Shown here piece by piece: positions 1 through 7,934 of a DNA stretch of 55,184 nucleotides. The stretch comes from Rhodospirillales bacterium. GTDB lineage: Bacteria > Pseudomonadota > Alphaproteobacteria > UBA8366 > Aestuariispiraceae. Within the stretch, counting starts at the first letter, position 1. The number at the start of each line of letters is the position of its first letter. The stretch is from assembly GCA_002696645.1 (NCBI GenBank), contig NZSA01000086.1:1-55184 (forward strand), in the 5' to 3' direction. The notes under the pieces are model-generated. The model was not told where the DNA came from. It saw only the letters and a program-made list of their open reading frames with translations, and ran no database searches. The translations under genes were made by a program, and so were the position numbers.

Positions 1-220
1 CAACATCCCTTGTGGGAGATAATCGCAATATAATATCTACATTAGGATGATATTTACCAATATATTCTCGTAAAAGTGTATCTTGAATCTGAGATTTACC
101 AACTCCCGTGGGTGAAGTAATTATTTTAACTGCCTTCCCTTTATCAGAATCAGAAATCTCTCTAATACACTTCTCAACACCTTCTTTAAGAGTCATATAA
201 GGAAGGTTTTGAAATTGAGG
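1..220 (-). CDS. SF2 helicase N-terminal fragment (AT-rich, probably foreign to this contig)
   Basis: The minus strand is open for about 72 codons from near 218 to the window edge, with an ATG at 196-194. The translation contains SPTGVGKS, which fits helicase motif I (Walker A), and about 33 residues later LSPTRDV, which fits motif Ia of superfamily 2 helicases. The first 60 bases are about one third G+C, far below the genes downstream. The fragment is cut at the window edge on one side. On the other it runs into the siderophore receptor reading frame through a stretch (205-220) that is coding on both strands. I infer a chimeric join or recent junction rather than a native gene here. The helicase assignment rests on two short motifs only. 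Confidence 0.5.
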
Positions 221-630
221 TTTCCGGAGAAGTCCTACCGGGTCTGCAAGTCGGTGGGGGTTTTAACAGAACGGATGTTAAAGACAACAATGATGACCCA
301 CTGCTGACGAACATACCACGAAGCAGTTTCAAAATGTTCACCAGCTATCGTTTCAGCGACGATTTGGAAGGGTTGACCGTCGGTGGCAACGTGCGCTGGC
401 AGGGCAGAACCTCCCAATCGGATACATCCAATCTTTGGCCCAACAACGATTCTTTCGTTCAGGGGGCGGTCACGACGGTTGACCTGATGGCGCGGTACAA
501 GCTGTCTGACGTTACACTGGCACTGAATATTAACAATGTATTCGATGAGAAGTATTATAGCGGCTTGAGCTATTCTGGTCGCTACGGTGAACCCAGAAGT
601 GCCACCCTTTCAGCGAAATACGACTTTTGA
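205..630 (+). CDS. TonB-dependent siderophore receptor, C-terminal fragment
   Basis: This is the end of an outer-membrane beta-barrel receptor that imports ferric siderophores with TonB energy. The frame shows GFEIEVSGEVLPG, the strand motif typical of FhuE/FpvA-type receptors. It then shows alternating barrel strands, the INNVFDEKYY box, and a final strand ending in Phe (SAKYDF), as needed for insertion by the BAM complex. About 140 residues are present out of the usual ~700-800. Upstream of 205 the frame meets a stop and AT-rich helicase-like DNA, so the gene is truncated by the junction. The PepSY/DUF4198/DUF3649/DUF3325 genes downstream fit a siderophore uptake operon. Confidence 0.85.
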   Translation, partial: GFEIEVSGEVLPGLQVGGGFNRTDVKDNNDDPLLTNIPRSSFKMFTSYRFSDDLEGLTVGGNVRWQGRTSQSDTSNLWPNNDSFVQGAVTTVDLMARYKLSDVTLALNINNVFDEKYYSGLSYSGRYGEPRSATLSAKYDF

Positions 631-636
631 TTTGCC

Positions 637-661
637 GGCGCGTCCGCATAGCGGGCGCGCC
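637..661 (+). other. Intercistronic stem-loop after the receptor gene
   Basis: An 11-bp stem (one G.U pair) with a 3-nt loop lies 6 bases after the receptor stop codon. No T-tract follows, so it is more likely an mRNA-stabilising or attenuating hairpin between receptor and reductase genes than a full terminator. Confidence 0.5.
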
Positions 662-697
662 GTACGTGTATCACGTTTCCAATAGGCGAGTTTCTCA

Positions 698-2326
698 ATG
701 AAGAACACATTCCGGCAATCCATGGCATGGTTGCACATCTGGGCCGGGCTGACGGTGGGGTGGATTCTGTTCTTTGTCTTTCTGACAGGCACTTTCGGCT
801 ATGCGACATACGAAATAAACCGTTGGATGCGGCCGGAAATGCGGGAAATTCCAAGCACGGAGTCGCAAGCATCTATGGTTTTGCGGGCACAGGACTTTCT
901 GCGGCAGAACGCCCAGGGTGCTGAATCATGGAGGGTTGCCTTGCCCGGTACCCGTGAGAACGTGTATCTGACAACATCCTGGCAGGACTGGCCCGCCCCA
1001 GGTAAGACACGCGGAACGTTCCATCAACAACATCTGAATCCGAATACGGGTGAACGGCTGGACCATCCGGTGCGGGAAACCGGTGGAGGCACCACCTTGT
1101 ACCGGATGCATTATGAATTGCGTTATATTCCCTATCAGGTGGCGATTAGGATCGTTGGCGTCTGTACCATGTTCATGTTCGTTGCGATCATCAGCGGTAT
1201 CGTCGTCCACAGAAAGATCTTTGCAGATTTCTTCACCTTCCGTCCAGGAAAGGGGCAACGAAGCTGGCTGGACGGTCACAATCTATTAAGCGTTACCTCT
1301 TTGCCTTTTCATATCATGATCACCTGGACCGGGCTGGTATTCTTCACGGTGGCCTATTTTCCTGTCGCCGCGGAAATCCTCTATTCAGGTGATGAAGGAC
1401 GGACCGCCGTCTTCGATTCCATTTATGGGTGGGAGAGGGTGGCCGACCCGACCGGATTGAAATCTGTTCCGACGGCATCGATCGAACCGATGATTGCGAT
1501 GGCTCAGGCACGGTGGGGCGAGGGTGAGATATTCTACCTGACTGTAAAGAACCCTGATCTTGAAACCGCTGAGATCACAATTGTCCGGCGCGGTGGGTCG
1601 ATCAGCCGTGATCAATCTGCGCTTCGCTTTGATGGCGTGACCGGTGAATTGCTGGATGACAGCGGCACCGGTCGTGACTGGAGCGTCGCGGGACGTTTTT
1701 CACAGGTTATGTTTGGTCTGCATGAAGGACGCTTCGCCGCCCCTCTAATGCGCATATTATACATTTTGGCGGGCTTTGCGGGTACGGCCATGATCGCAAC
1801 GGGTCTTCTGTTGTGGTCAACAAAGCGCAAGGCCAAGCTGAAAAGTGGCGCCACACCGCATTTCGGGATTCAAGCCGTGGATATTCTGAATCTGGGGACG
1901 ATCATTGGGCTGCCTCTCGCCATTGCGGCATATTTCTGGGCCAATCGTCTACTGCCGATTGATATGGAACAGCGTCGGGACTGGGAAGTCCACGTCATGT
2001 TCATTGCCTGGGCTGTGTGTTTCATCATCGCGATCTGGCGGCCGATGCAACGGGCATGGCCGGAACTGTGTTGGGCGACAGCCTTTGCTTATGCGGCATT
2101 GCCGGTGGTCAATGCGCTGACGACGGATCGCCATCTTGGCGTTACGCTGGTCGATGGCGATTGGATCGTTGCAGGTTTTGACCTTTCTGCAATAGCTGCC
2201 GGTTTATTCTTTGCATTTCTGGCCATTTCCGTCCGTCGAAAAATCCGGTCAGAGATAACTGTGGCACCCATCCGCCATAAAAAAGCAGGCGCGCAATCTG
2301 TCGCCTCATCGCTTCCCGCAAAATAA
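698..2326 (+). CDS. PepSY-associated TM protein, putative ferrisiderophore reductase
   Basis: This 542-residue inner-membrane protein of the PepSY_TM family is placed directly after a siderophore receptor. Hydrophobic segments are visible near residues 13-35, 150-170, 200-225, 355-380 and, in the C-terminal third, four more. His residues in the periplasmic loops and helices (HIWAG, HQQH, MHYELRY, HNLLSV) could bind haem or metal. Family members such as FpvG are implicated in reducing Fe(III)-siderophores in the periplasm. Here the role is inferred from family and position. The ATG at 698 begins the Arg/Gln-rich leader and first helix expected for the family. It is followed after 11 bases by the DUF4198 gene. 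Confidence 0.8.
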   Translation: MKNTFRQSMAWLHIWAGLTVGWILFFVFLTGTFGYATYEINRWMRPEMREIPSTESQASMVLRAQDFLRQNAQGAESWRVALPGTRENVYLTTSWQDWPAPGKTRGTFHQQHLNPNTGERLDHPVRETGGGTTLYRMHYELRYIPYQVAIRIVGVCTMFMFVAIISGIVVHRKIFADFFTFRPGKGQRSWLDGHNLLSVTSLPFHIMITWTGLVFFTVAYFPVAAEILYSGDEGRTAVFDSIYGWERVADPTGLKSVPTASIEPMIAMAQARWGEGEIFYLTVKNPDLETAEITIVRRGGSISRDQSALRFDGVTGELLDDSGTGRDWSVAGRFSQVMFGLHEGRFAAPLMRILYILAGFAGTAMIATGLLLWSTKRKAKLKSGATPHFGIQAVDILNLGTIIGLPLAIAAYFWANRLLPIDMEQRRDWEVHVMFIAWAVCFIIAIWRPMQRAWPELCWATAFAYAALPVVNALTTDRHLGVTLVDGDWIVAGFDLSAIAAGLFFAFLAISVRRKIRSEITVAPIRHKKAGAQSVASSLPAK

Positions 2327-2337
2327 AGGAGAATACC

Positions 2338-2982
2338 ATGCTTAAAAGATTGGCATTCGCAGTCGTCCTGACACTTATCCCGTTGGAGGCCATTCAAGCG
2401 CATGAAATCTGGCTGGAGCGTTCTGGGGATTCCGTGAAAGTTTTTGTCGGTGATAAGACCGGCGAGGTCGATCATGGAGAAACGATTGAAAAGCTGATTG
2501 CATCGTCCCACCTGTTCGGTCGGGATCAGGACAAGGTCGTTTCCGTCAAGGCGGCGGAGGACCATTTGCTGGGCACTGTCGATACCCAAGGAGATGTGCG
2601 TTACTACAATGACGGTGTGTGGGCGCCATGGCAGACGAAGGATGGTGGATATAAGGCGGCTGTCTTTCAAGCAAAGGCAGGACGCCAAGAAATCAAACCG
2701 GTTTTCGATTTAGAAATGGTGCCGGACAACCCTGGCTCTGACACCTTTATTCTGATCTATAAAGGGAACCCTTTACCCGATGTGGGGATCACCGTGATCA
2801 ATCCCGATAACTGGGAAAAAACCATAAAGACTGATGAGCACGGACATCTGGCAGTACCGGTCTCCGCGAAAGGCCTTTATGTTCTGGTCGCACGCCATCA
2901 GACCAAAGAGGCAACCCAGATCGCCGGTCAGGCTGTTTCAATGCTTCAGCATATTGCCTCCGTCTCTTTCGTAGCGGAGTGA
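2338..2982 (+). CDS. DUF4198 periplasmic metal-associated protein
   Basis: A 214-residue protein with a clear signal peptide (hydrophobic core in the first 20 residues, cleavage likely before HEIWLE). The AHEIWLE start of the mature chain is characteristic of DUF4198 proteins, which accompany metal or siderophore uptake genes and resemble NikM-type periplasmic modules. A second domain near residues 120-180 looks like a beta-sandwich, with G-P-D turns and a final segment of the kind seen in carboxypeptidase-regulatory folds. The ATG at 2338 has an AAAGGAGAAT ribosome site. It lies between the PepSY and DUF3649 genes in one operon. Its exact role is unknown. Confidence 0.75.
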   Translation: MLKRLAFAVVLTLIPLEAIQAHEIWLERSGDSVKVFVGDKTGEVDHGETIEKLIASSHLFGRDQDKVVSVKAAEDHLLGTVDTQGDVRYYNDGVWAPWQTKDGGYKAAVFQAKAGRQEIKPVFDLEMVPDNPGSDTFILIYKGNPLPDVGITVINPDNWEKTIKTDEHGHLAVPVSAKGLYVLVARHQTKEATQIAGQAVSMLQHIASVSFVAE

Positions 2983-2987
2983 TAAGG

Positions 2988-3290
2988 ATGAAGCTGGGCC
3001 AGACATATCAGCAGAATTGGTCCGTTGCATTGCGCGCGGCGGCAGCGATTGTTGGCGGGTACATTTTCATTGCAATGCTGACTTTAGCTATTCCGCTGGT
3101 GCTGGCCAGTGCTGGAATAGAGCTGGCCCAGAGCATCTTCCTGACCATTATTTTCGGGTTCGTTCTGTATGTGGCCATCATCATGGCAGTCTTTCACGCC
3201 AGCAGCGCGGCCCGAGCCTGGACATATCTTGTCATCGCATCAGTACCTCCTGCCGTCATTGTTGCATTCTTGTTGCCGGGGGCCGTGTGA
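2988..3290 (+). CDS. Small three-helix membrane protein, DUF3649-like
   Basis: A 100-residue protein with three hydrophobic helices (about residues 18-45, 48-73 and 78-98). Length, helix pattern and position after PepSY/DUF4198 fit the DUF3649 (iron transporter-associated) family. I chose the ATG at 2988 because GGAG lies nine bases upstream. A GTG at 2979 overlapping the previous stop would add three residues. It overlaps the next start by one base. It is probably part of the inner-membrane siderophore-reduction complex; the function is not established. Confidence 0.65.
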   Translation: MKLGQTYQQNWSVALRAAAAIVGGYIFIAMLTLAIPLVLASAGIELAQSIFLTIIFGFVLYVAIIMAVFHASSAARAWTYLVIASVPPAVIVAFLLPGAV

Positions 3291-3595
3291 TGACAGAGGC
3301 GATCACTTTGATTCTTGCGATCATCGGTTTTGCGGCATCGAGCCTGTCGATGCATAAACATCACCGCGATGTGCTTGGGATGCCGCCTTCTCCCCTCCGC
3401 GCCAAGACGCTTCTCTACAGCGGATGGACAGTTCTGGGCCTTTCCGTGCTGATTAGTCTTCGAGAACATGGTTGGTCGCTTGGGATTGTTGTCTGGCTTG
3501 GGCTGGGCACCGTCGCTGCGCTGATTGTCGCCCTATCGCTTACCTATGGTCCCCGGCGCACACCCTCCAAGAAGAGCCGTCGAATATCCAGATAA
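3290..3595 (+). CDS. Small three-helix membrane protein, DUF3325-like
   Basis: This 101-residue protein starts at the ATG that overlaps the previous TGA (TGATG arrangement), which indicates translational coupling. It has an N-terminal helix, then a SMHKHHRDV segment resembling the ALxMxRHH signature of DUF3325, two more helices, and a basic tail. DUF3325 genes commonly end PepSY/DUF3649 siderophore operons, as here. A longer frame opening at 3017 exists but would overlap the previous gene almost completely and is not supported. Confidence 0.65.
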   Translation: MTEAITLILAIIGFAASSLSMHKHHRDVLGMPPSPLRAKTLLYSGWTVLGLSVLISLREHGWSLGIVVWLGLGTVAALIVALSLTYGPRRTPSKKSRRISR

Positions 3596-4097
3596 TCTTT
3601 ATCAACCGTAACGTACTGGGAGATCGATGTGCGAACAGTTTGTGACGCGTCGCCGCGACAGATCGCGAGATGCAATTTGAAGGTGGCCGTGTCACACGGC
3701 AAGCCAGCCAGCCATTCCGAGCTGTGGATACATTATGGATCGGATCGCCAGCCAGCCACCCTATACTCAGGAGCTAGTCCGTGCGGTACCGTATATAGTA
3801 TGGGTTTTTCAAGTATATAATCTCAAGTGACCGGAACCAAACCGTTACAAGTCCATTGTGCGATACGCTGAAGTATAGACGGCAATAGAACGGTGTCCTC
3901 GTTTGGCTTCGAGTGTCCCCGGCCTCTCATAGTCAAATCGGCGGATGCCAGTGGTTTGAGGGTTTGTTTAGGAACCGGCAGGGTGTCTGAACGGACCAAT
4001 GATGGGCATTGCGCTGTCTATTTTCTGAGCGATGCCGATTTTTTTTGATTGGAATTTATACAGTTTCTCGGTCGTTCGTCCTGAAAATTTTATATAA
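3596..4097. other. Intergenic stretch with no gene recognised
   Basis: About 500 bases between the iron operon and the sigma-54 promoter. It holds a twice-repeated GCCAGCCAGCCA motif (near 3700 and 3749) and several stop-rich short frames. A 63-codon frame at 3629-3820 has no ribosome site or recognisable product. It may be decayed sequence; no terminator with a T-tract was found. Confidence 0.4.
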
Positions 4098-4141
4098 GTA
4101 GTTACAATAGTTATGATTACGACTTTGGCATATCTCTTGCG
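4098..4141 (+). promoter_or_regulatory. Sigma-54 promoter and upstream element of binding protein 1
   Basis: TTGGCA at 4125-4130 and TTGC at 4137-4140 give the exact GG-N10-GC spacing of RpoN promoters (TGGCAT-N5-TTGCG). The block from 4098 to 4140 is nearly identical to 6492-6534 before the paralogous gene, including the AT-rich element GTAGTTACAATAGTTAT just upstream. An ATG at 4113 lies inside this element and cannot be the start if this promoter is used. Confidence 0.8.
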
Positions 4142-4211
4142 TCATTTTGTCCAGAGGAAGCTTCGAGAAGATTGCTTCCCAAACAAAATGAACAGGAAGG
4201 TTGGGATAAAG

Positions 4212-5420
4212 ATGGGACAAGGTTTTGTGCGGCGGCTCCAGCGGGGCGCCATTGCTCTTAGTGTCATGACCCTTGGAATGATGGGGCATGCCGGTGCTGA
4301 AGACGGTGTCATTAAAATTGGCGCGCCTTTGGCTCTTTCGGGTGGCCTGGCGTCGGAAGGGGCCAAGCAAAAACTGGCCTATGATTTGTGGCTTGAGCGG
4401 ATCAATGCGCTGGGTGGTATTGATGTCGGTGGCGTGATGATGCCTGTCGAACTTATCACCTATGACTACCAGACCGATGGGAAACGGGCCGGGCAGTTGG
4501 CGGAAAAACTGATCATTGACGATAAAGTTGATTTCCTGACAGCCCCGTTTGGGTCAGGGCACACCAAGATAACGGCCGGTGTCGCAGAACGGTATGGCGT
4601 TCCTATTATTGCTGTGGCGTCCTCGGAGCCGGTGCATAATCAAGGGTACAAAAATCTGTTTGGTACATTGGCCCCATCCGGCGGTCTGATTGATGGTATG
4701 TTGGATCTCTTCACGGCGAAAAAGCCTGACCTGAAGAAAATGGCGATCTATGGCCGGGATGATGTCTTCCCGAAAATCATGGCGAGCCTGATGTCAAAAG
4801 CTGCCACGGCCCGAGGCATTGAGGTGGTCTACGAGGAGCTGTATCCGGTTGGAACCCTGGATCATTCCGCAGCGACGGTTGGTATGCGGGCGGCCAAGCC
4901 CGACTGGATTTATGTCACGGGGTATACCGGTGATTTGGTTCTCGTCCGCAAGCAAATGGAAGAGCAAGGCATCAATGCCCCGATCGTGACCATGATCACG
5001 GGCCCGGCCTATCGTGAATTTGTTGAGAACCTTGGTCCGTTGGCTGAAAATGTGACCAGTGCGACCTGGTGGCATTACTCCGCAGATTATTCTGGAGATG
5101 ATGTGTTTGGGACGACACAGGCATTTTATGACGCGGTTGTTAAGGCCTCTGGCGAAGAACCCGATTATGTCCATGCCTCATCCGCTGCCGCACTGATCGC
5201 CCTGCAGAAGGCAATTGAAACGGCCGGCACGTTGGATCGTGATGCTGTGCGAACCGCATTGCAGAACCTGGATATCGAAACATTCTATGGGCCGATCAGT
5301 TTCCGGGAAGATGGTCTGAATGATAACCGCAACTTGCCGATCATTCAGATTCAGGACGGCAAACCGGTAATCCTATCCCCGGCTAATCTGGCGACGGCAG
5401 AAATGCGTTTGAACCAATAA
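4212..5420 (+). CDS. Liv-type ABC substrate-binding protein 1
   Basis: A periplasmic binding protein of the type-I (LivK/peripla_BP_6) family, 402 residues from the chosen ATG. A basic N-terminus and hydrophobic core end near HAGA-EDG, consistent with signal peptide cleavage. The mature chain begins IKIGAPLALSGG, the classic branched-chain binding-protein opening, and has the FGSGHTK and AIYGRDDVFPK segments. It is strongly similar to the product of 6608-7822 over its whole length, so the two arose by duplication. The ATG at 4212 follows GGGATAAAG and lies downstream of the sigma-54 promoter; upstream in-frame ATGs fall in or near the promoter. It lies 22 bases before the PhyH gene. The substrate is unknown. 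Confidence 0.85.
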   Translation: MGQGFVRRLQRGAIALSVMTLGMMGHAGAEDGVIKIGAPLALSGGLASEGAKQKLAYDLWLERINALGGIDVGGVMMPVELITYDYQTDGKRAGQLAEKLIIDDKVDFLTAPFGSGHTKITAGVAERYGVPIIAVASSEPVHNQGYKNLFGTLAPSGGLIDGMLDLFTAKKPDLKKMAIYGRDDVFPKIMASLMSKAATARGIEVVYEELYPVGTLDHSAATVGMRAAKPDWIYVTGYTGDLVLVRKQMEEQGINAPIVTMITGPAYREFVENLGPLAENVTSATWWHYSADYSGDDVFGTTQAFYDAVVKASGEEPDYVHASSAAALIALQKAIETAGTLDRDAVRTALQNLDIETFYGPISFREDGLNDNRNLPIIQIQDGKPVILSPANLATAEMRLNQ

Positions 5421-5442
5421 CGCGGTATTTGGGAGCATGAAG

Positions 5443-6270
5443 ATGAGTGGATATCTGACCTCAGAAGAAGTGGCAGGTTTCGAACGAGACGGTTACTTTT
5501 TGAAGCGGCGTGCGATCACGCAGGCCCATGCGAAGGATTGCCGTCGTCGTTTGGAAGCGATGGAGGAAACACTCCAGGAGGATTGTAATAAACGCATGAA
5601 GATCAAAGCGCATATTGCCTCTCCCTGGATGGTTGATTTGGCTAGGAACCCGTTGATCCTGGATGCCGTTGAATCACTTCTGGGACCAGATATCTTACTC
5701 TTTGGATCATCAATGTTTGCGAAGGCGGCCCGCAGTGACAAGTTCGTCTCGTGGCATCAGGATTCAGCCTATTACGGCCTGACACCGAATGACTCTGTGA
5801 CTGTTTGGTTGGCCTTCACCCCCAGCAATAAAGAGAACGGATGCCTTCGGGTGCTGCCGGGCTCTCATCTGGGGGAGGATTTTGAACATGATGAAACCTA
5901 TGATCCCAAGAATCTGCTCGCTAAGGGTCAAACCATTCGCGGTGTCGATGATGACCAGGCCAAATACCTGGAATTAGACCCTGGCGAATTTTCCATGCAT
6001 CATGTACGCACCGCGCATGGCAGCTTGGGGAATTACTCGGACGATCATCGGATCGGACTGGCCTTCTTTTACATTGGGGCGCATGTTGGTTCGACTCTGG
6101 GCCGTCGCACGGCGCTGTGTGTGCGGGGACAAGACACATATGGGCATTGGGATGAAGATCCTTTACCCCGTTATGACCTCGACCCGCTCTCGCTCGATTT
6201 TCTGACCAATATGTGGTCGAAGTATCAAAGCAAAGAGGTGCAGCAAGCGGCGAAAGCTGGTCGCCTTTAA
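5443..6270 (+). CDS. Phytanoyl-CoA dioxygenase (PhyH) family Fe(II)/2-oxoglutarate enzyme
   Basis: A 275-residue non-haem iron oxygenase. The iron facial triad is visible as H105 and D107 (SWHQDSAYYG) and H192. The distal motif HGSLGNYSDDHR gives the 2-oxoglutarate-binding Arg at about 203. Such enzymes hydroxylate small molecules, opines, N-methyl or O-methyl compounds and many others; the substrate cannot be read from sequence. GGGAG at 5431-5435 is seven bases from the ATG at 5443, which is better placed than the ATG at 5437. It is co-transcribed with binding protein 1, so it probably acts on the imported ligand. A strong terminator follows. Confidence 0.85.
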   Translation: MSGYLTSEEVAGFERDGYFLKRRAITQAHAKDCRRRLEAMEETLQEDCNKRMKIKAHIASPWMVDLARNPLILDAVESLLGPDILLFGSSMFAKAARSDKFVSWHQDSAYYGLTPNDSVTVWLAFTPSNKENGCLRVLPGSHLGEDFEHDETYDPKNLLAKGQTIRGVDDDQAKYLELDPGEFSMHHVRTAHGSLGNYSDDHRIGLAFFYIGAHVGSTLGRRTALCVRGQDTYGHWDEDPLPRYDLDPLSLDFLTNMWSKYQSKEVQQAAKAGRL

Positions 6271-6330
6271 ACAGTCAGGTGGCGGGCGTCAGAACGCCCT
6301 GACCAACAGGTATTCCAGGGAAAATTAAAG

Positions 6331-6368
6331 AGGGCGGCTCGGCGTTATTCCGACCGCCCTTCTTTTTT
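6331..6368 (+). terminator. Rho-independent terminator after the PhyH gene
   Basis: A G+C-rich hairpin, AGGGCGG(C)TCGG paired with CCGACCGCCCT with one bulge and a 7-nt loop, followed by TTCTTTTTTT. It ends the binding protein 1/PhyH transcript and separates it from the second sigma-54 unit. The rest of 6271-6607 holds only that promoter and the leader of the next gene. Confidence 0.85.
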
Positions 6369-6491
6369 TGGCATGGGTTTTTTCTTTGTCTTCTCTCGCT
6401 TCGAAAGATTGATTAATATTTAATCGGCTGTGTTTTTGGTGGTTAAAAATTAGACAAATTCAGGTGGTTGTTCCGAGCTATTTTTAAAAAT

Positions 6492-6535
6492 GTAGTTACA
6501 ATAGTTATAGTTACGACTTTGGCATGACCCTTGCT
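6492..6535 (+). promoter_or_regulatory. Sigma-54 promoter and upstream element of binding protein 2
   Basis: TTGGCA at 6519-6524 and TTGC at 6531-6534 keep the exact GG-N10-GC spacing (TGGCAT-N5-TTGCT). The upstream 17 bases GTAGTTACAATAGTTAT match the first promoter perfectly. A frame opening at 6524 begins inside the promoter spacer and is not a valid start. Confidence 0.8.
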
Positions 6536-6607
6536 TATTTGAGCCCGGAACAGCTGTTTTCAAAAGGCTGTCTTGGGATTTTTTTGAACAGGAAGGATGT
6601 GGTGGAC

Positions 6608-7822
6608 ATGACTATGACACTTAAAAATGGATTGAAGATAGCGGGTTTGACCTTGGGCATTGCGATGGCAAGTGCTGCTGGGCCAGCCGTGGCTGCGGAT
6701 GATGTGCTGGTCATTGGGGCGCCTTTGGCGCTGACCGGTGGTCTGGCCGATGAAGGCAAGAAGCAGCAGGATGTTTGGAAGCTGTGGCTGGACAAAATCA
6801 ATGCTGCTGGCGGCATTGATGTCGACGGCAAGAAAATGCAGGTCAAATTCGTCGAGTATGATTATCAGACGGACGGAAAGCGCGCCGGGCAATTGGCCGA
6901 AAAACTGATTACCGATGACAATGTTGATGTTCTGATGGCGCCATTTGGCTCTGGCCATACGAAGATCATTGCGGCGGTTGCAGAACGGTATCAGGTCCCA
7001 ATGCTGGCCTGTGTGGCATCCTCAGTGTCGGTCTATGACCAAGGCTTTAAGTATCTCTTTGGCACGCTTGCGCCAAACACCGGTATGACCGAATCCATGG
7101 TCGAATTTTTCAAGGAAAAAAAACCTGATCTGAAGACTGTGGCGATCTATGGCCGCGATGACGTGTTTCCGAAAGCTATGGCAAGTGCCTTAGCCGCATC
7201 TGCTGAATCTGGCGGTTTGGATGTTGTCTATAATGAGCTTTATGCCGTTGGGACAATGGATCACTCGGCTGCAGTCTCTGCCATTAAGTCGGAGAACCCG
7301 GACTGGGTGTACATGACGGGTTATACCCAGGATCTTATTTTGGGTCGTAAGCAGTTGTCGGATATGGGCGTAACGTCCCCGATCATCACGATGGTGACGG
7401 GCCCTGCCTATCGTGAATTCACTGAAGGTTTGGGCGACCTTGCGGATGGCGTGACCAGTTCGACCTGGTGGCACCATTCAACCGCCTACACCGATGCGGT
7501 GGGCCCATGGAGCACGACAGCTTCCTTCTATGCTGACTTTACCGCTGCTTATGAGTCCGATCCGGACTATGTTCATGCCTCCTGTGCTGCCGCTGCGGAT
7601 GTTCTGGTGAGTGCCGTTCAGGCTGCTGGCTCAAAAGACAAGCAAGCGGTTCGGGATGCCTTGGCAGCCACCGACATCCTGACATTCTATGGCCCGATTG
7701 ATTTCGGTGATAATGGGATGAATCAGGGGCGTGAAATGCCAATCATTCAGGTCCAGGGCGAAGAAATTAAAGTCCTATATCCTGAATCGATCAAAAACGC
7801 TGATCTGAAAATGATCGACTAA
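6608..7822 (+). CDS. Liv-type ABC substrate-binding protein 2
   Basis: The 404-residue paralogue of the product of 4212-5420, with signal peptide (cleavage near AVA-ADD), VIGAPLALTGG opening and the same FGSGHTK, YGRDDVFPK and MVTGPAYREF blocks. The ATG at 6608 is preceded by GGTGG; the ATG at 6614 is an alternative. It directly precedes the only LivHMGF set in the window, separated by a stable hairpin. Two binding proteins therefore seem to share one transporter, which would widen or sharpen ligand range. Both are expected to respond to a sigma-54 enhancer-binding activator that is not encoded in the window. Confidence 0.87.
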   Translation: MTMTLKNGLKIAGLTLGIAMASAAGPAVAADDVLVIGAPLALTGGLADEGKKQQDVWKLWLDKINAAGGIDVDGKKMQVKFVEYDYQTDGKRAGQLAEKLITDDNVDVLMAPFGSGHTKIIAAVAERYQVPMLACVASSVSVYDQGFKYLFGTLAPNTGMTESMVEFFKEKKPDLKTVAIYGRDDVFPKAMASALAASAESGGLDVVYNELYAVGTMDHSAAVSAIKSENPDWVYMTGYTQDLILGRKQLSDMGVTSPIITMVTGPAYREFTEGLGDLADGVTSSTWWHHSTAYTDAVGPWSTTASFYADFTAAYESDPDYVHASCAAAADVLVSAVQAAGSKDKQAVRDALAATDILTFYGPIDFGDNGMNQGREMPIIQVQGEEIKVLYPESIKNADLKMID

Positions 7823-7846
7823 AGCGCGCAATTTGCGGGACAGATT

Positions 7847-7877
7847 GGGGGCGGATTTTGGAGACAAAACCGTCCCC
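7847..7877 (+). other. Intercistronic hairpin between binding protein 2 and livH-like gene
   Basis: GGGGGCGG and TTTTG pair with CAAAA and CCGTCCCC across a GAGA loop, giving a 13-bp stem with one bulged A. There is no T-tract. Such hairpins after binding-protein genes commonly protect the upstream message from 3' decay, so more binding protein than permease is made. Confidence 0.65.
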
Positions 7878-7934
7878 TCTCCGCAAAGGGCTAAATTTTC
7901 TTTCGCCACATAAGATCAGATCGGGACGTGCATT

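Noticed and set aside
2089-2688. 199-codon minus-strand frame across the PepSY/DUF4198 junction
   Set aside because: It is antisense to two well-supported genes and has no family features.
3629-3820. 63-codon frame in the gap after the iron operon
   Set aside because: No ribosome site, no recognisable domain and unusual composition.
4113-4211. N-terminal extension of binding protein 1 to an ATG at 4113
   Set aside because: The ATG is upstream of the sigma-54 -24 box, so the transcript would not contain it; the family signal peptide starts at 4212.
6524-6607. N-terminal extension of binding protein 2 to an ATG at 6524
   Set aside because: The ATG lies inside the promoter spacer between the -24 and -12 boxes.
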